Notes: generated by a model from the sequence alone, not told the origin. A stretch of DNA of 64,000 bases from Pseudomonas sp. HOU2 (GCF_040729435.1 NZ_CP160398.1:1426001-1490000), one strand, 5' to 3'; shown: positions 26,130 to 36,890, numbered from the stretch's first letter. Program-made: numbers and translations.

Positions 26130-27202
26130 GCTTTTTTTGAACGGTCTGCGTAGTTTTGATCGATCCACTGCTGATAGCTGCCGCTCTTCACGTGAGCAAC
26201 CCACTCAGTGTTCTGCAAATACCACTCGACAGTCTTGCGAATACCGGTTTCGAAGGTTTCTTCCGGCGTCCAGCCAAGCTCACGTTGAATCTTGCTTGCA
26301 TCGATCGCGTAGCGCTGGTCATGGCCAGGGCGATCCTGCACATAAGTAATCAGACTTGCGTGCGGGCGATGCGCGGAATCAGGACGAAGCTCGTCAAGCA
26401 GCGCGCAAAGAGTATGGACAACCTCAATGTTCTGCTTCTCGTTGTGACCACCAATATTGTAGGTCTCGCCAATGACACCTTCAGTTACAACCTTGTACAG
26501 CGCACGCGCATGGTCTTCGACATACAACCAGTCGCGAACCTGATTGCCTTTGCCATAGACCGGCAATGGCTTGCCTTCCAGTGCATTGAGAATGATCAAC
26601 GGGATCAACTTCTCGGGAAAGTGGCAAGGGCCGTAATTGTTCGAGCAGTTTGTCACCAGTGTCGGCAAGCCGTAGGTGCGAGCCCATGCGCGAACCAGGT
26701 GATCGGAACTGGCCTTGCTGGCCGAGTACGGGGAACTAGGCTGATAAGGTGTAGTTTCAGTGAACAGATCTTCCGGACCTTCCAGATCACCATAAACTTC
26801 GTCAGTCGAAATGTGATGGAAACGGAAGCTGGCTTTACGCGCATCATCCAGTGCAGCCCAATAATGGCGAGCCGCCTCAAGCAATGTGTAAGTGCCGATG
26901 ATGTTGGTCTGGATGAACTCGGAAGGCCCGGAAATAGATCGATCAACATGAGATTCTGCGGCCAGATGCATAATCGCATCGGGTTGATGCTCACGCAGAA
27001 CACGATCAATCTGATCACGATCACAAATATCAACACGCTCAAAAGCGTATCGCGAGTCATGACTGACCTCAGCCAAAGACTCCAGGTTACCGGCGTAGGT
27101 CAGCTTATCAACGTTAACGACAGAGTCGGTGGTGTTGGAGATGATGTGACGGATGACTGCCGAGCCGATGAACCCGGCGCCGCCGGTAACTAGAATTTTC
27201 AC
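26126..27202 (-). CDS. rmlB: dTDP-glucose 4,6-dehydratase
   Basis: A 358-residue extended SDR converting dTDP-glucose to dTDP-4-keto-6-deoxyglucose. Motifs: [10 protein letters not shown] at the N-terminus, [11 protein letters not shown] about residue 135 with the catalytic Asp-Glu, and [12 protein letters not shown]. The start is a GTG at 27200-27202. It is the first gene of the rmlB-rmlD-rmlA-GT2-wbpV unit; the usual fourth gene rmlC is absent. Confidence 0.97.
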   Translation of the reverse strand: MKILVTGGAGFIGSAVIRHIISNTTDSVVNVDKLTYAGNLESLAEVSHDSRYAFERVDICDRDQIDRVLREHQPDAIMHLAAESHVDRSISGPSEFIQTNIIGTYTLLEAARHYWAALDDARKASFRFHHISTDEVYGDLEGPEDLFTETTPYQPSSPYSASKASSDHLVRAWARTYGLPTLVTNCSNNYGPCHFPEKLIPLIILNALEGKPLPVYGKGNQVRDWLYVEDHARALYKVVTEGVIGETYNIGGHNEKQNIEVVHTLCALLDELRPDSAHRPHASLITYVQDRPGHDQRYAIDASKIQRELGWTPEETFETGIRKTVEWYLQNTEWVAHVKSGSYQQWIDQNYADRSKKA

Positions 27203-27263
27203 GCGAAAGCATACCCTTGAGCTGCGGACAGGCCATATAAGGGCGCTGTCTAATCCATGAATG

Positions 27264-27290
27264 CGGAAGCCACCAACCTCAGGGCTTCCG
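27264..27290 (-). other. Leader hairpin upstream of rmlB
   Basis: CGGAAGCC and GGCTTCCG form an 8-bp stem with an 11-base loop about 60 bases before the rmlB start. There is no T-tract, so it is not a standard terminator; it may be a leader structure or part of a rho-dependent end of the upstream genes. Confidence 0.4.
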
Positions 27291-27426
27291 TCAGAGTCAG
27301 TCTGAATCGACGTGGAAATAGACCACTATCGAACAAGGGTTGCATTTTACAGCTTAATGAACGTTTTACTAATGGATATGGACAAGCGACGACCCAAATT
27401 TGATAGGCGCGCTGCAACCATCAAAC

Positions 27427-27666
27427 TCAGACAAGGCGCTTTCGTGCAGCTCTGGACGAACGCCCCAGAAACCACCCAAGGATCGGACCAATCAGCATGC
27501 CAACGAGCAATGCGCACACCACCACCAACGATAGTGGAAGTTGTGGCCCAGCCAAACCGAGAAACATCAACGAGGTGGATTGCTGATTCTCGAGCACGAA
27601 CGCCAGAATCACCAATACCAACAATAAAATGAAAACGCCAAGAAGCATGCGCTTGAGGTTACGCAT
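27427..27666 (-). CDS. LapA-domain (DUF1049) small membrane protein
   Basis: A 79-residue protein with two membrane helices (LLGVFILLLVLVILAFVLEN, then VVVCALLVGMLIGPILGWFL) and a basic C-terminal tail. This is the lipopolysaccharide assembly protein A domain pattern; in enteric bacteria LapA works with LapB in regulating LPS synthesis. It follows ihfB by 27 bases, the conserved arrangement in gammaproteobacteria. Confidence 0.9.
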   Translation of the reverse strand: MRNLKRMLLGVFILLLVLVILAFVLENQQSTSLMFLGLAGPQLPLSLVVVCALLVGMLIGPILGWFLGRSSRAARKRLV

Positions 27667-27693
27667 GATTGACTCCTTGAGAAATAGCGACTG

Positions 27694-27990
27694 TCAAACC
27701 CCCTCCTCCTCTTCCTCGTTTACCCGATCACGCAATTCCTTGCCCGGCTTGAAATGCGGAACAAACTTGCCGTCAAGGCTGACCGACTGACCGGTCTTCG
27801 GATTGCGACCGACGCGCGGCGCACGGTAGTGCAGAGAGAAGCTGCCAAACCCACGGATCTCGATGCGATCGCCGGTAGCCAGGCACTGGGACATTTGTTC
27901 AAGCATGGTCTTGATGGCCAGCTCCACATCCTTGGATGAGAGTAGCCCTTGATGGGTGACAATTCGTTCGATCAACTCCGACTTCGTCAT
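27694..27990 (-). CDS. ihfB: Integration host factor subunit beta
   Basis: A 98-residue nucleoid-associated DNA-bending protein acting as a heterodimer with IhfA. It begins [10 protein letters not shown] and carries the DNA-arm motif [13 protein letters not shown] with the intercalating Pro. The acidic tail EEEEEG is Pseudomonas-like. It is downstream of rpsA, the conserved order. Confidence 0.98.
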   Translation of the reverse strand: MTKSELIERIVTHQGLLSSKDVELAIKTMLEQMSQCLATGDRIEIRGFGSFSLHYRAPRVGRNPKTGQSVSLDGKFVPHFKPGKELRDRVNEEEEEGV

Positions 27991-28142
27991 ATTTTTCCCT
28001 TCTTTTTCAAGCAGCTAGATCAGCGCTTGAAAGGTTTTAGCACGCCCGGAAGATTTTGAACAGCCCAGGGATTGACATATCTTCCTTGGCGCCGAAACGC
28101 CTGTTTTCAGTGCACAAAAGCACAAACCGAAGCCGCGCACAT

Positions 28143-28421
28143 TCAACGGCACATGACCAGCATGGTTCGAGTGACGTAGCCTGCGGGATTGAAGCCAAAC
28201 GGATATTCATCTTCATCCCTGGCTTGGTCAGATCGGGTGATTACCCTGTAACCCGCCCCCTTACACTCCTTCGCCGCGCGTCTTTGGCACTTCTCCCACC
28301 CCGAACCCAGACCAGAGCAGTCGATCTCGATACCGCTGACGCCGCGCACGGCATGCGTTTTGGCACTTGTGGTACATCCAGCCAAAACCAACACTACAAT
28401 CAACACAATAAACCTGTTCAT
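28143..28421 (-). CDS. Small hypothetical lipoprotein
   Basis: A 92-residue protein starting at the ATG at 28419-28421, which has AAGGAAG just upstream. An N-terminal signal MNRFIVLIVVLVLAGC contains a lipobox (LAGC), so Cys16 should be lipidated. The mature part is short, has four more Cys and a Gly-Ser-Gly segment, and matches no family I recognise. It sits between rpsA and ihfB and is transcribed in the same direction after the rpsA terminator. Confidence 0.78.
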   Translation of the reverse strand: MNRFIVLIVVLVLAGCTTSAKTHAVRGVSGIEIDCSGLGSGWEKCQRRAAKECKGAGYRVITRSDQARDEDEYPFGFNPAGYVTRTMLVMCR

Positions 28422-28588
28422 CCACTTCCTTATGCCAGGCAACGCCCGACTACCGCACGAGTAATACCCAGCTTAGTCGCGAATAGGCGATTGATCCGAT
28501 TAAAGAAACAGACAACTCGCTGAAGAGATTGGTTTCACCACAGCCCCGACATACGCAAACCGCGGCACACCTCATCAAATCGCAGGCA

Positions 28589-28619
28589 CAAAAAAGGGCG
28601 ACCGAAGTCGCCCTTTTTC
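28589..28619 (-). terminator. rpsA terminator
   Basis: AAAAAGGGCGAC / GTCGCCCTTTTT stem with a short loop, 15 bases past the rpsA stop, with A and T tracts on both sides. Confidence 0.93.
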
Positions 28620-28634
28620 ATGATCAAGCAGAAC

Positions 28635-30320
28635 TTAGTTCTGTTTGGCCATTGCTTGACGCAGCAGTGCCGCCATAGTGGTGTCAGCTGCTTCACCTTC
28701 CGGAGCTGCTTTCAGGCTCTGGATGGCTTCTTTCTCTTCAGCATCGTCTTTCGACTTGATCGAGAGCTGGATTACGCGGCTCTTGCGATCAACGCTGATG
28801 ATCTTGGCTTCAACTTCCTGGCCTTCTTTCAGAACGTTGCGCGCGTCTTCAACGCGGTCACGGCTGATTTCGGAGGCTTTCAGGGTCGCTTCGATGTCGT
28901 CAGCCAGAACGATGATGGCGCCTTTGGCGTCAACTTCTTTCACGGTGCCAGTAACGATAGCGCCTTTGTCGTTAACCGAGACGTACTCGGAGAACGGATC
29001 GCTTTCCAGTTGCTTGATGCCCAGGGAGATGCGCTCGCGCTCTGGGTCAACCGACAGGATGACGGTGTCCAGCTCGTCGCCCTTCTTGAAACGACGTACG
29101 GCTTCTTCGCCCACTTCGTTCCAGGAGATGTCGGACAGGTGAACCAGACCGTCGATGCCGCCGTCCAGACCAATGAAGATACCGAAATCGGTGATCGACT
29201 TGATGGTGCCGGAGATCTTGTCGCCCTTGTTGAACTGGCCAGAGAAGTCTTCCCATGGGTTCGACTTGCACTGCTTGATGCCCAGGGAGATACGACGACG
29301 CTCTTCGTCGATGTCCAGAACCATGACTTCCACTTCGTCGCCGACTTGTACGACTTTCGAAGGGTGGATGTTCTTGTTGGTCCAGTCCATTTCCGAAACG
29401 TGTACCAGACCTTCAACGCCTTCTTCCAGCTCAGCGAAGCAGCCGTAGTCGGTCAGGTTGGTTACACGAGCGGTAACGCGAGTGCTTTCTGGGTAACGGG
29501 CTTTGATAGCAACCCATGGATCTTCGCCCAGTTGCTTCAGGCCCAGGGAAACACGGTTACGCTCGCGATCGTATTTCAGAACCTTGACGTCGATTTCGTC
29601 ACCAACGTTGACGATCTCGGAAGGATGCTTGATGCGCTTCCAGGCCATGTCGGTGATGTGCAGCAGGCCGTCCACGCCACCCAGATCGACGAATGCGCCG
29701 TAATCGGTGAGGTTTTTGACGATACCTTTGACTTGCTGGCCTTCCTGCAGGGATTCCAGCAGAGCTTCACGCTCGGCGGAGTTCTCGGCTTCCAGGACGC
29801 TGCGACGGGAAACGACAACGTTGTTGCGCTTCTGGTCCAGCTTGATGACCTTGAATTCCAGCTCTTTGCCTTCCAGGTGCGTGGTGTCGCGCACTGGACG
29901 GACGTCAACCAGGGAACCTGGCAGGAACGCACGGATGCCGTTAACGTCGACAGTGAAGCCGCCTTTAACCTTACCGTTAATAACGCCCTTGACCACTTCC
30001 TCAGCTGCGAAGGCTGCTTCCAGAACGATCCAGCATTCAGCGCGCTTGGCTTTTTCACGGGACAGCTTGGTTTCACCGAAACCGTCTTCAACCGAATCCA
30101 GAGCTACGTGAACTTCGTCACCGACATTGATAGTCAGGTCACCAGCATCGTTGTAGAACTGTTCCAGCGGGATGAGTGCTTCAGACTTCAGGCCAGCGTG
30201 AACGGTTACCCAGCGAGCCTGGTAATCGATATCAACGATAACACCGGTGATGATGGAGCCTGCCTGAAGGTTCAGGGTCTTTAGGCTTTCTTCAAAGAGT
30301 TCCGCAAAGCTTTCGCTCAT
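28635..30320 (-). CDS. rpsA: 30S ribosomal protein S1
   Basis: A 561-residue RNA-binding protein needed for translation start on most mRNAs. Six S1 (OB-fold) repeats are visible from repeated segments such as [57 protein letters not shown] and [21 protein letters not shown]. The start [13 protein letters not shown] at 30318-30320 is the family start. It lies after cmk, as in most gammaproteobacteria, with a structured leader. Confidence 0.99.
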   Translation of the reverse strand: MSESFAELFEESLKTLNLQAGSIITGVIVDIDYQARWVTVHAGLKSEALIPLEQFYNDAGDLTINVGDEVHVALDSVEDGFGETKLSREKAKRAECWIVLEAAFAAEEVVKGVINGKVKGGFTVDVNGIRAFLPGSLVDVRPVRDTTHLEGKELEFKVIKLDQKRNNVVVSRRSVLEAENSAEREALLESLQEGQQVKGIVKNLTDYGAFVDLGGVDGLLHITDMAWKRIKHPSEIVNVGDEIDVKVLKYDRERNRVSLGLKQLGEDPWVAIKARYPESTRVTARVTNLTDYGCFAELEEGVEGLVHVSEMDWTNKNIHPSKVVQVGDEVEVMVLDIDEERRRISLGIKQCKSNPWEDFSGQFNKGDKISGTIKSITDFGIFIGLDGGIDGLVHLSDISWNEVGEEAVRRFKKGDELDTVILSVDPERERISLGIKQLESDPFSEYVSVNDKGAIVTGTVKEVDAKGAIIVLADDIEATLKASEISRDRVEDARNVLKEGQEVEAKIISVDRKSRVIQLSIKSKDDAEEKEAIQSLKAAPEGEAADTTMAALLRQAMAKQN

Positions 30321-30332
30321 TTTAATTCCTGT

Positions 30333-30379
30333 AGATGAGGGCGAAGAATACGCCCATCTCCACACCCCAGACGGTGTGG
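30333..30379 (-). promoter_or_regulatory. Two leader hairpins before rpsA, possible S1 autoregulation site
   Basis: Between cmk and rpsA, the minus-strand RNA can form two adjacent hairpins: 30333-30359 (AGAT..GGGCG / CGCCCATCT on the plus strand, with a two-base bulge) and 30360-30379 (CCACACC / GGTGTGG, loop of six). They end about 12 bases before the start codon. In E. coli the rpsA leader folds into successive hairpins that bind S1 and control its translation; a similar role here is inference. Confidence 0.5.
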
Positions 30380-30439
30380 GTTAGTTTCATTTAAAAGAAG
30401 CGCTGCAGGACTATGACTGGTCCCCTGCGGCCTTCTTGG

Positions 30440-31129
30440 TCACCCGGCGATATCGCGAATGGCGATCTCGCTCATGATGCGTTCAAGCACCTGATCGATG
30501 GACAACTCCGTGGAATCCAGCTGTATCGCATCAGCCGCCGGCTTGAGCGGGGCTACTGCGCGCTGGGTATCACGCTCGTCGCGTGCACGGATCTCATCTA
30601 GCAGACTCGACAGACTAACATCCTCGCCTTTGCCCTTCAACTGCAAATATCGGCGACGCGCCCGCTCCTCGGCACTGGCAGTCAGAAAAATCTTCAACGG
30701 CGCATCGGGAAACACCACTGTGCCCATGTCGCGACCATCAGCCACCAGACCCGGCGCTTCCTGGAAGGCGCGCTGACGCTGCAGCAGCGCCTCGCGCACT
30801 GCCGGCAACGCAGCCACCTGGGACGCTCCCGCACCAACACTTTCGGTACGGATCACATCGCTGACTTCATCGCCCTCAAGAATGATGCGCTGCAGCTGAC
30901 CTTCGGTCGCCGCAATGAACTGCACATCCAGATGAGCGGCCAGTTTCTTCAGCAGCTCTTCATTGGTCAGGTCGACACCATGGTTGTGCGCAGCGAACGC
31001 CAGCAGGCGATACAGCGCACCGGAATCCAGCAGATTCCAGCCCAGACGCTTGGCCAGAATCCCGGCGACCGTGCCTTTGCCCGAACCGCTTGGCCCATCG
31101 ATGGTGATGACCGGTGCAATGTTTTTCAC
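30440..31129 (-). CDS. cmk: Cytidylate kinase
   Basis: A 229-residue kinase that phosphorylates CMP and dCMP with ATP. P-loop GPSGSGKGT lies near residue 11, and [13 protein letters not shown] and a lid region with RDERDTQR follow. The start is a GTG at 31127-31129 with GAGG upstream, overlapping the stop of the tyrA-aroA gene by 4 bases (GTGA). Longer upstream starts would run deep into that gene and are rejected. Confidence 0.97.
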   Translation of the reverse strand: MKNIAPVITIDGPSGSGKGTVAGILAKRLGWNLLDSGALYRLLAFAAHNHGVDLTNEELLKKLAAHLDVQFIAATEGQLQRIILEGDEVSDVIRTESVGAGASQVAALPAVREALLQRQRAFQEAPGLVADGRDMGTVVFPDAPLKIFLTASAEERARRRYLQLKGKGEDVSLSSLLDEIRARDERDTQRAVAPLKPAADAIQLDSTELSIDQVLERIMSEIAIRDIAG

Positions 31130-33369
31130 GACTGAGCCTCTTGAGCCACACGAATGCCGACCTGCGCGCACAGCGCGAGGAAGTTCGGGAACGACGTCGC
31201 GACGTTGGCGCAATCATGAATGCGGATCGGCGCAGTGGCACGCAGCGAAGCGACACTGAACGCCATGGCGATACGGTGATCACCGTGACCATGCACTTCC
31301 CCGCCACCGATCTGGCCGCCATCAATGATGATGCCGTCCGGAGTCGGCTGGCACTTGACGCCCAGCGCCAGCAAGCCGTCCGCCATGACTTGAATACGAT
31401 CCGATTCCTTGACGCGCAGCTCTTCGGCGCCGGTCAGCACGGTACGACCCTCGGCACAGGCCGCCGCCACGAACAGCACCGGGAACTCGTCGATGGCCAG
31501 TGGCACCAGCGCCTCCGGAATCTCGATACCTTTCAGTTTAGCTGCCCGCACGCGCAAGTCGGCTACGGGTTCGCCACCGACTTCACGCTGGTTTTCCAGA
31601 GTGATATCGGCGCCCATCAGGCGCAGGATGTCGATGACACCGGTACGGGTCGGGTTGATGCCCACGTGCTCCAGCACCAGCTCCGAACCTTCAGCGATCG
31701 AGGCCGCCACCAGGAAGAACGCCGACGACGAGATGTCGCCCGGTACTTCAATGTGGGTCGCGGTCAGCTTGCCGCCGGATTCGACCGACGCGGTAGCGCC
31801 ATCGACGCTCACCGGGTAGCCGAAACCACGCAGCATGCGTTCGGTGTGGTCACGGGTCGGCGCCGGCTCGGTCACGGTGGTCTTGCCTTCCGCGTACAGA
31901 CCCGCCAGCAGCAGGCAGGACTTCACCTGAGCACTGGCCATCGGCATGGTGTAGGTCAGACCCTTGAGCTTGTGCCCGCCACGAATGGTCATCGGCGGAC
32001 GACCTTCGGCAGCCGTTTCGATCACGGCGCCCATTTCCCGCAGCGGATTGGCCACGCGGTTCATCGGACGCTTGGACAGCGACGCATCGCCGGTCAGGGT
32101 GCTGTCGAAGTTCTGCGCCGCCAGCAGGCCGGACAGCAGACGCATCGACGTGCCGGAATTACCCAGATAGATCGGACCCGGTGCCGGCTTCAAGCCATGC
32201 AGACCGACACCATGAATGGTCACACGACCGTGGTGCGGGCCTTCGATGACCACGCCCATGTCGCGAAATGCCTGCAAGGTCGCCAGGGCATCTTCGCCCT
32301 CGAGGAAACCTTCAACCTCGGTCACACCTTCGGCCAGCGAGCCGAGCATGATCGAGCGGTGGGAAATCGATTTGTCACCTGGTACGCGAATCCGACCGGA
32401 CAGGCGGCCACCAGGTTGAGCCAGGAAAATCAGATCGTTGGAATTCATAGCGTCCACATAGGCCCTGCGGGCCAGGATTTTACTGAAATGCTCGCGGGCA
32501 ACCCGGGCGCGCGTGAAGACGCCCAACAATTGGTGCCCATCCCCTGCATCGACCGCGTCGCGCAAGGCGTCGAGGTCGCTGCGAAATGTATCGAGTGTGC
32601 GCAGGACAGCCTCGCGATTGGCGAGGAAGATGTCGTGCCACATCACCGGGTCGCTTCCGGCGATTCTTGTGAAATCGCGGAAACCGCCCGCAGCGTAACG
32701 GAAGATCTCAAGGTTTTCATTGCGTTTGGCCAACGAGTCGACCAGACCAAAGGCCAGCAGGTGCGGCAGATGACTGGTCGCGGCCAACACTTCATCGTGG
32801 CGCTCGACCTGCATGTGCTCGACGTCAGCGCCCAGCTCGCGCCACAAGCGATCAACCACTGCCAGTGCGGCCGGGTCGGTTTGCTCCAGCGGCGTGAGGA
32901 TCACCTTGTGCCGACGGAACAGCTCAGAGTTGGAAGCTTCCACCCCGCTCTGCTCGGACCCGGCAATCGGATGACCCGGCACGAAACGCGCCGGCATGCC
33001 GCCGAATGCCTCGGTCGCCGCGCGCACTACATTGCCTTTGGCGCTGCCGACATCGGTCAGGATCGCCTGGCCCAGATCGACGCTCGCCAGACGGGCCAGC
33101 ACTTTCTCCATCGCCAGGATCGGCACCGCCAGTTGAATCACGTCAGCGCCCCGACACGCAGCGATCAGATCGTCTTCACAGCGATCCACCACACCCAACT
33201 CGACCGCCAGCTTGCGCGATTGCGGGTCGAGATCGACCCCGACCACCTCGCGGCAGAGACCGCTTTCGCGCAAACCTTTGGCAAACGAACCACCGATCAA
33301 GCCCAGACCGACCACTACAAGGCGACCGATCATAGGTGCAGCAGATTGCAGAGCAGTGACATCACCCAC
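31126..33369 (-). CDS. aroA: Bifunctional prephenate dehydrogenase / 3-phosphoshikimate 1-carboxyvinyltransferase
   Basis: A 747-residue natural fusion characteristic of Pseudomonas. Residues about 13-295 are TyrA-type prephenate dehydrogenase ([20 protein letters not shown] motif; [14 protein letters not shown]). Residues about 310-747 are EPSP synthase ([33 protein letters not shown]; later [14 protein letters not shown]). It thus joins a shikimate-pathway step with tyrosine branch chemistry. The GTG at 33367-33369 overlaps the hisC end by 8 bases, implying coupling; an ATG 12 codons later is the alternative. Confidence 0.96.
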   Translation of the reverse strand: MGDVTALQSAAPMIGRLVVVGLGLIGGSFAKGLRESGLCREVVGVDLDPQSRKLAVELGVVDRCEDDLIAACRGADVIQLAVPILAMEKVLARLASVDLGQAILTDVGSAKGNVVRAATEAFGGMPARFVPGHPIAGSEQSGVEASNSELFRRHKVILTPLEQTDPAALAVVDRLWRELGADVEHMQVERHDEVLAATSHLPHLLAFGLVDSLAKRNENLEIFRYAAGGFRDFTRIAGSDPVMWHDIFLANREAVLRTLDTFRSDLDALRDAVDAGDGHQLLGVFTRARVAREHFSKILARRAYVDAMNSNDLIFLAQPGGRLSGRIRVPGDKSISHRSIMLGSLAEGVTEVEGFLEGEDALATLQAFRDMGVVIEGPHHGRVTIHGVGLHGLKPAPGPIYLGNSGTSMRLLSGLLAAQNFDSTLTGDASLSKRPMNRVANPLREMGAVIETAAEGRPPMTIRGGHKLKGLTYTMPMASAQVKSCLLLAGLYAEGKTTVTEPAPTRDHTERMLRGFGYPVSVDGATASVESGGKLTATHIEVPGDISSSAFFLVAASIAEGSELVLEHVGINPTRTGVIDILRLMGADITLENQREVGGEPVADLRVRAAKLKGIEIPEALVPLAIDEFPVLFVAAACAEGRTVLTGAEELRVKESDRIQVMADGLLALGVKCQPTPDGIIIDGGQIGGGEVHGHGDHRIAMAFSVASLRATAPIRIHDCANVATSFPNFLALCAQVGIRVAQEAQS

Positions 33370-34474
33370 GAGCCAGAACCTTGCGCAGCGCTTCGAGGAA
33401 GCGGCTGTTTTCCGCCGGCAGACCGATGGTCACCCGCAGGTGGTTCGGCATGCCGTAATTGGCCACCGGACGCACGATTACGCCCTCACGCAGCAGGCCC
33501 TGAAAGATCGGCGCTGCGACCTGACCGAGATCGACACAGATGAAGTTGCCCTTGGATTCGATCCAGTTCAGACGCAATTCACGGAAACCCGCCTGCAACT
33601 GCTGCATGCCGGATTCGTTGAGCTGACGGCTTTGCGCCAGATACTCCTCGTCTTTCAGCGCCGCACAGGCCGCGGCCAGCGCCAGGCTGTTGACATTGAA
33701 TGGCTGGCGCACACGGTTGAGCACGTCCGCCACCACCGCAGTGGACAGGCCATAACCGACGCGCAGCGCTGCCAGGCCATAGGCCTTGGAGAACGTGCGC
33801 GAGACCAGCAGGTTCGGGTACGCCGCGAGGAAGTCCAGACCGTCCGGCAGATCACTGCCTTCGGCGTATTCGATGTACGCCTCGTCCAGCACCACCAGCA
33901 CGTGCTCCGGCACGTCCTGCAGGAACTCGTCCAGCGCTTCGGCGCCGAACCAGGTACCGGTCGGGTTGTTCGGATTGGCGATGAATACCACGCGGGTATT
34001 GGCGTCGATGGCCGCGAGCATCGCAGGCAAGTCGTGGCCCCAGTCCTTGGCCGGAACCACTTTGGCCTGCGCACCGACCGCCTGGGTCGCGATCGGGTAG
34101 ACAGCGAACGCGTGCTCACTGAACACTGCGTTCAGGCCCGGCGCCAGATAGGCGCGCGCCACCAGCTCGAGAATATCGTTGGAGCCGTTGCCCAGGGTCA
34201 CCTGGTTCAGCTCGACGCGGCACTGCTCGGCCAGCAGCGATTTCAGCGCAAAGCCGTTACCGTCCGGATAACGGGTCAGCTCCGCCAGTTCTTCGCGGAT
34301 CGCCGCCAAGGCTTTCGGACTGGCGCCCAGCGGATTTTCGTTGCTTGCCAGTTTGACGATTTTCGCCGGATCCAGATCCAGCTCGCGCGCCAGCTCGTCC
34401 ACAGGCTTGCCCGGAACGTACGGCGAAAGTTGTTGCACGCCCGGCTGTGCCAGAGCGAGGAAGTTGCCACTCAT
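33362..34474 (-). CDS. hisC: Histidinol-phosphate / aromatic aminotransferase
   Basis: A 370-residue PLP-dependent class-I aminotransferase. Motifs are LASNENPLG near residue 43, NPNNPTG about 165 and SRTFSKAYG with the Schiff-base Lys about 230. It is the second hisC (hisC2) commonly found inside the aromatic amino acid cluster and can act on imidazole-acetol phosphate and aromatic keto acids; its location between pheA and tyrA-aroA favours a role in phenylalanine and tyrosine synthesis. Confidence 0.95.
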   Translation of the reverse strand: MSGNFLALAQPGVQQLSPYVPGKPVDELARELDLDPAKIVKLASNENPLGASPKALAAIREELAELTRYPDGNGFALKSLLAEQCRVELNQVTLGNGSNDILELVARAYLAPGLNAVFSEHAFAVYPIATQAVGAQAKVVPAKDWGHDLPAMLAAIDANTRVVFIANPNNPTGTWFGAEALDEFLQDVPEHVLVVLDEAYIEYAEGSDLPDGLDFLAAYPNLLVSRTFSKAYGLAALRVGYGLSTAVVADVLNRVRQPFNVNSLALAAACAALKDEEYLAQSRQLNESGMQQLQAGFRELRLNWIESKGNFICVDLGQVAAPIFQGLLREGVIVRPVANYGMPNHLRVTIGLPAENSRFLEALRKVLARG

Positions 34475-34487
34475 TTGCTACCGCCCC

Positions 34488-35582
34488 TTAGAGAACTGCT
34501 TTCGGGTAGGAACCCAGCACTTTGAGTGCTACTGCTTCCTGACTGATCTTTTCCAGTACACCTTTGATCAACGGATCACGGTGATGGCCGACAAAGTCGA
34601 TGAAGAACACGTAGGTCCATTTGCCGCTGCGCGACGGACGGGTTTCGATCCGAGTCAGGTCGATGCCATTGTCGTGGAACGGCACCAGCAGCTCGTGGAG
34701 CGCGCCGGGTTTGTTGCTCATCGAGACGATGATCGAGGTCTTGTCGTCGCCGGTCGGCGGCACTTCCTGGTTACCGATCATCAGAAAGCGCGTCGAGTTG
34801 TCCGGACGGTCTTCGATCTTCTCGGCCAGGCGCGTCAGGCCATACAGCCCTGCCGCCATGTCGCCGGCAATCGCCGCCGAATTCCACTCACCCTTGACCC
34901 GCTTGGCCGCTTCGGCATTGCTCGCAACCGCCACGCGCTCGACATTCGGGTAATGCGCGTCCAGCCACTTGCGGCACTGGGCCAGCGACTGCGCGTGGGA
35001 GTAGATGCGACTGACGCTGTCGGTCTTGGTATTTTCCCCGACCAGCAAGTGATGGTGGATGCGCAACTCGACTTCGCCGCAGATCACCATGTCGTGTTCG
35101 AGGAAGCTGTCGAGGGTGTGGTTGACCGCGCCTTCGGTGGAGTTCTCCACCGGCACCACGCCAAAGTTCACCGCACCCGCCGCGACTTCACGGAACACTT
35201 CGTCGATCGCCGCCATCGGCTTGCTGATCACCGCGTGGCCGAAGTGTTTCATGGCCGCCGCCTGGGTGAAGGTGCCTTCAGGGCCGAGGTAAGCCACTTT
35301 CAGTGGCTGCTCGAGCGCCAGGCACGAGGACATGATTTCGCGGAACAACCGCGCCATCTCTTCGTTGCCCAATGGCCCCTGATTGCGCTCCATCACGCGC
35401 TTGAGCACCTGAGCTTCACGCTCGGGACGATAGAACACCGGCACTTCGCCTTCGGCCAGCGAGGCCATCTTTACTCGCGCAACTTCCTGGGCGCAGCGGG
35501 CACGTTCGCTGATCAGCTCGAGGACTTTACTGTCCAGAGCGTCGATGCGAATGCGCAGTGCCTTGAGTTCTTGCTCGGACAT
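34488..35582 (-). CDS. pheA: Bifunctional chorismate mutase / prephenate dehydratase
   Basis: A 364-residue enzyme: residues 1-90 are an AroQ chorismate mutase (starts MSEQELKALRIRIDALDSKV), residues about 95-275 prephenate dehydratase (YLGPEGTFTQAAA; NSTRFLMIGNQE), and the C-terminus is an ACT domain with IETRPSRSGKW (ESRP-type motif for phenylalanine feedback). The start overlaps the serC stop by one base (TGATG). Confidence 0.97.
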   Translation of the reverse strand: MSEQELKALRIRIDALDSKVLELISERARCAQEVARVKMASLAEGEVPVFYRPEREAQVLKRVMERNQGPLGNEEMARLFREIMSSCLALEQPLKVAYLGPEGTFTQAAAMKHFGHAVISKPMAAIDEVFREVAAGAVNFGVVPVENSTEGAVNHTLDSFLEHDMVICGEVELRIHHHLLVGENTKTDSVSRIYSHAQSLAQCRKWLDAHYPNVERVAVASNAEAAKRVKGEWNSAAIAGDMAAGLYGLTRLAEKIEDRPDNSTRFLMIGNQEVPPTGDDKTSIIVSMSNKPGALHELLVPFHDNGIDLTRIETRPSRSGKWTYVFFIDFVGHHRDPLIKGVLEKISQEAVALKVLGSYPKAVL

Positions 35583-36667
35583 CAGCCGTGTTCCTTCTCG
35601 AATTCAGCCATGTACGCCACCAGCGCGTTGACGGCGTTGATGTCGACGGCGTTGTAGATGGAGGCGCGCATGCCGCCCACGGAGCGGTGGCCCTTGAGGT
35701 TGAGCAGGCCGCGTTCGTCGGCACCGGCGAGGAACGGCTTGTCCAGGCGATCATCAGCCAGACGGAACGGCACGTTCATCCACGAGCGGTCCGACTTGTT
35801 GATCGGGTTGCTGTAGAGACCGCTGGCGTCGATGAAGTCGTACAGCGTGCGCTGCTTGACGTCATTCAGCTTGGCGATCGCTTCAACGCCGCCCTGCTCT
35901 TTCAGCCACTGGAACACCAGACCGGACAAGTACCAGGCCAGGGTCGGCGGCGTGTTGTACATCGAGCCGTTATCGGCCGCGACCTTGTAGTTGAGCATGG
36001 TCGGGCACAGCGACCGCGCTTTGCCCAGCAGGTCTTCGCGGATGATGTTGACGACGATGCCGCTCGGGCCGATGTTCTTCTGCGCGCCGGCGTAGATCAT
36101 GCCGAACCGCGAGATATCGACCGGACGCGAGAGGATGTCCGAAGACATGTCGGCCACCAGCGGCACGTCGCCAGTTTCCGGGATCCACTGGAATTCCAGA
36201 CCGCCGATGGTTTCGTTCGGCGCGTAGTGAACGTAAGCGGCGTCTTTCGACAGGTTCCACTCGTTCTGCCCCGGAATGGCGAAATAGTCGTAAGGCTTGG
36301 CGGTGGCGGCAACGTTGACGTGGCCGTAGCGCGAGGCTTCTTCGATGGCTTTCTGCGACCAGATACCGGTGTCGACGTAGTCGGCAGAGCCGTTTTCCGG
36401 CAACAGATTCAGCGGGATCTGCGCGAATTGCTGGCTGGCGCCACCTTGCAGAAACAGCACTTTATAGTTCGACGGGATATTCAGCAGGTCACGCAGATCC
36501 TGCTCGGCCTGGGTGGCGATGGACACGAACTCATCACTGCGATGGCTCATTTCCATGACCGACAGACCCTTGCCATGCCAATCAAGGAGTTCACCCTGGG
36601 CACGTTGCAGGACAGCTTCAGGAAGCGCCGCAGGACCGGCACAGAAGTTATAGGCTCGCTTGCTCAC
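35582..36667 (-). CDS. serC: Phosphoserine aminotransferase
   Basis: A 361-residue PLP enzyme making 3-phosphoserine in serine (and pyridoxine) synthesis. It begins MSKRAYNFCAGPAALPE from a GTG at 36665-36667; the PLP Lys is in AGAQKNIGPSG. The length is the family standard. It follows gyrA in the conserved Pseudomonas order. Confidence 0.97.
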   Translation of the reverse strand: MSKRAYNFCAGPAALPEAVLQRAQGELLDWHGKGLSVMEMSHRSDEFVSIATQAEQDLRDLLNIPSNYKVLFLQGGASQQFAQIPLNLLPENGSADYVDTGIWSQKAIEEASRYGHVNVAATAKPYDYFAIPGQNEWNLSKDAAYVHYAPNETIGGLEFQWIPETGDVPLVADMSSDILSRPVDISRFGMIYAGAQKNIGPSGIVVNIIREDLLGKARSLCPTMLNYKVAADNGSMYNTPPTLAWYLSGLVFQWLKEQGGVEAIAKLNDVKQRTLYDFIDASGLYSNPINKSDRSWMNVPFRLADDRLDKPFLAGADERGLLNLKGHRSVGGMRASIYNAVDINAVNALVAYMAEFEKEHG

Positions 36668-36722
36668 ATCCAATCTCGCTCTGATTTGGTGGTATCACAT
36701 ATCAGTCGGCGCCAATCTTGTA

Positions 36723-36808
36723 TGGGAGCGAGCTCGCTCGCGAAGGCGGACTGACATTCAACAACAATGTCGCCTGATACTCCGCTTTCGCGAGCAAGCT
36801 CGCTCCCA
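36723..36808. repeat. REP doublet (GGGAGCGAGCTCGCTCGCG class) between gyrA and serC
   Basis: Inverted arms 36723-36750 and 36781-36808 share TGGGAGCGAGCTCGCTCGCG and are separated by about 30 bases, in the 223-base gap between gyrA and serC. Confidence 0.87.
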
Positions 36809-36849
36809 CATGGCTCGTCATGGGCGCCGATATTTCATTCCGGACAAAT

Positions 36850-36886
36850 AACAAGGGGGCGAATTTTCATCCGCCCCCTCGCTTGT
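36850..36886 (-). terminator. gyrA terminator
   Basis: AGGGGGCG / CGCCCCCT-type stem with AT-rich loop a few bases after the gyrA stop, followed by TTGTTATTTG on the minus strand. It suggests gyrA ends separately from serC, at least in part. Confidence 0.78.
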
Positions 36887-36890
36887 CCGC

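Noticed and set aside
28620..30284. A 554-codon plus-strand frame opposite rpsA
   Set aside because: Exact antisense of S1 repeats; its apparent repetitiveness comes from the repeated S1 domains.
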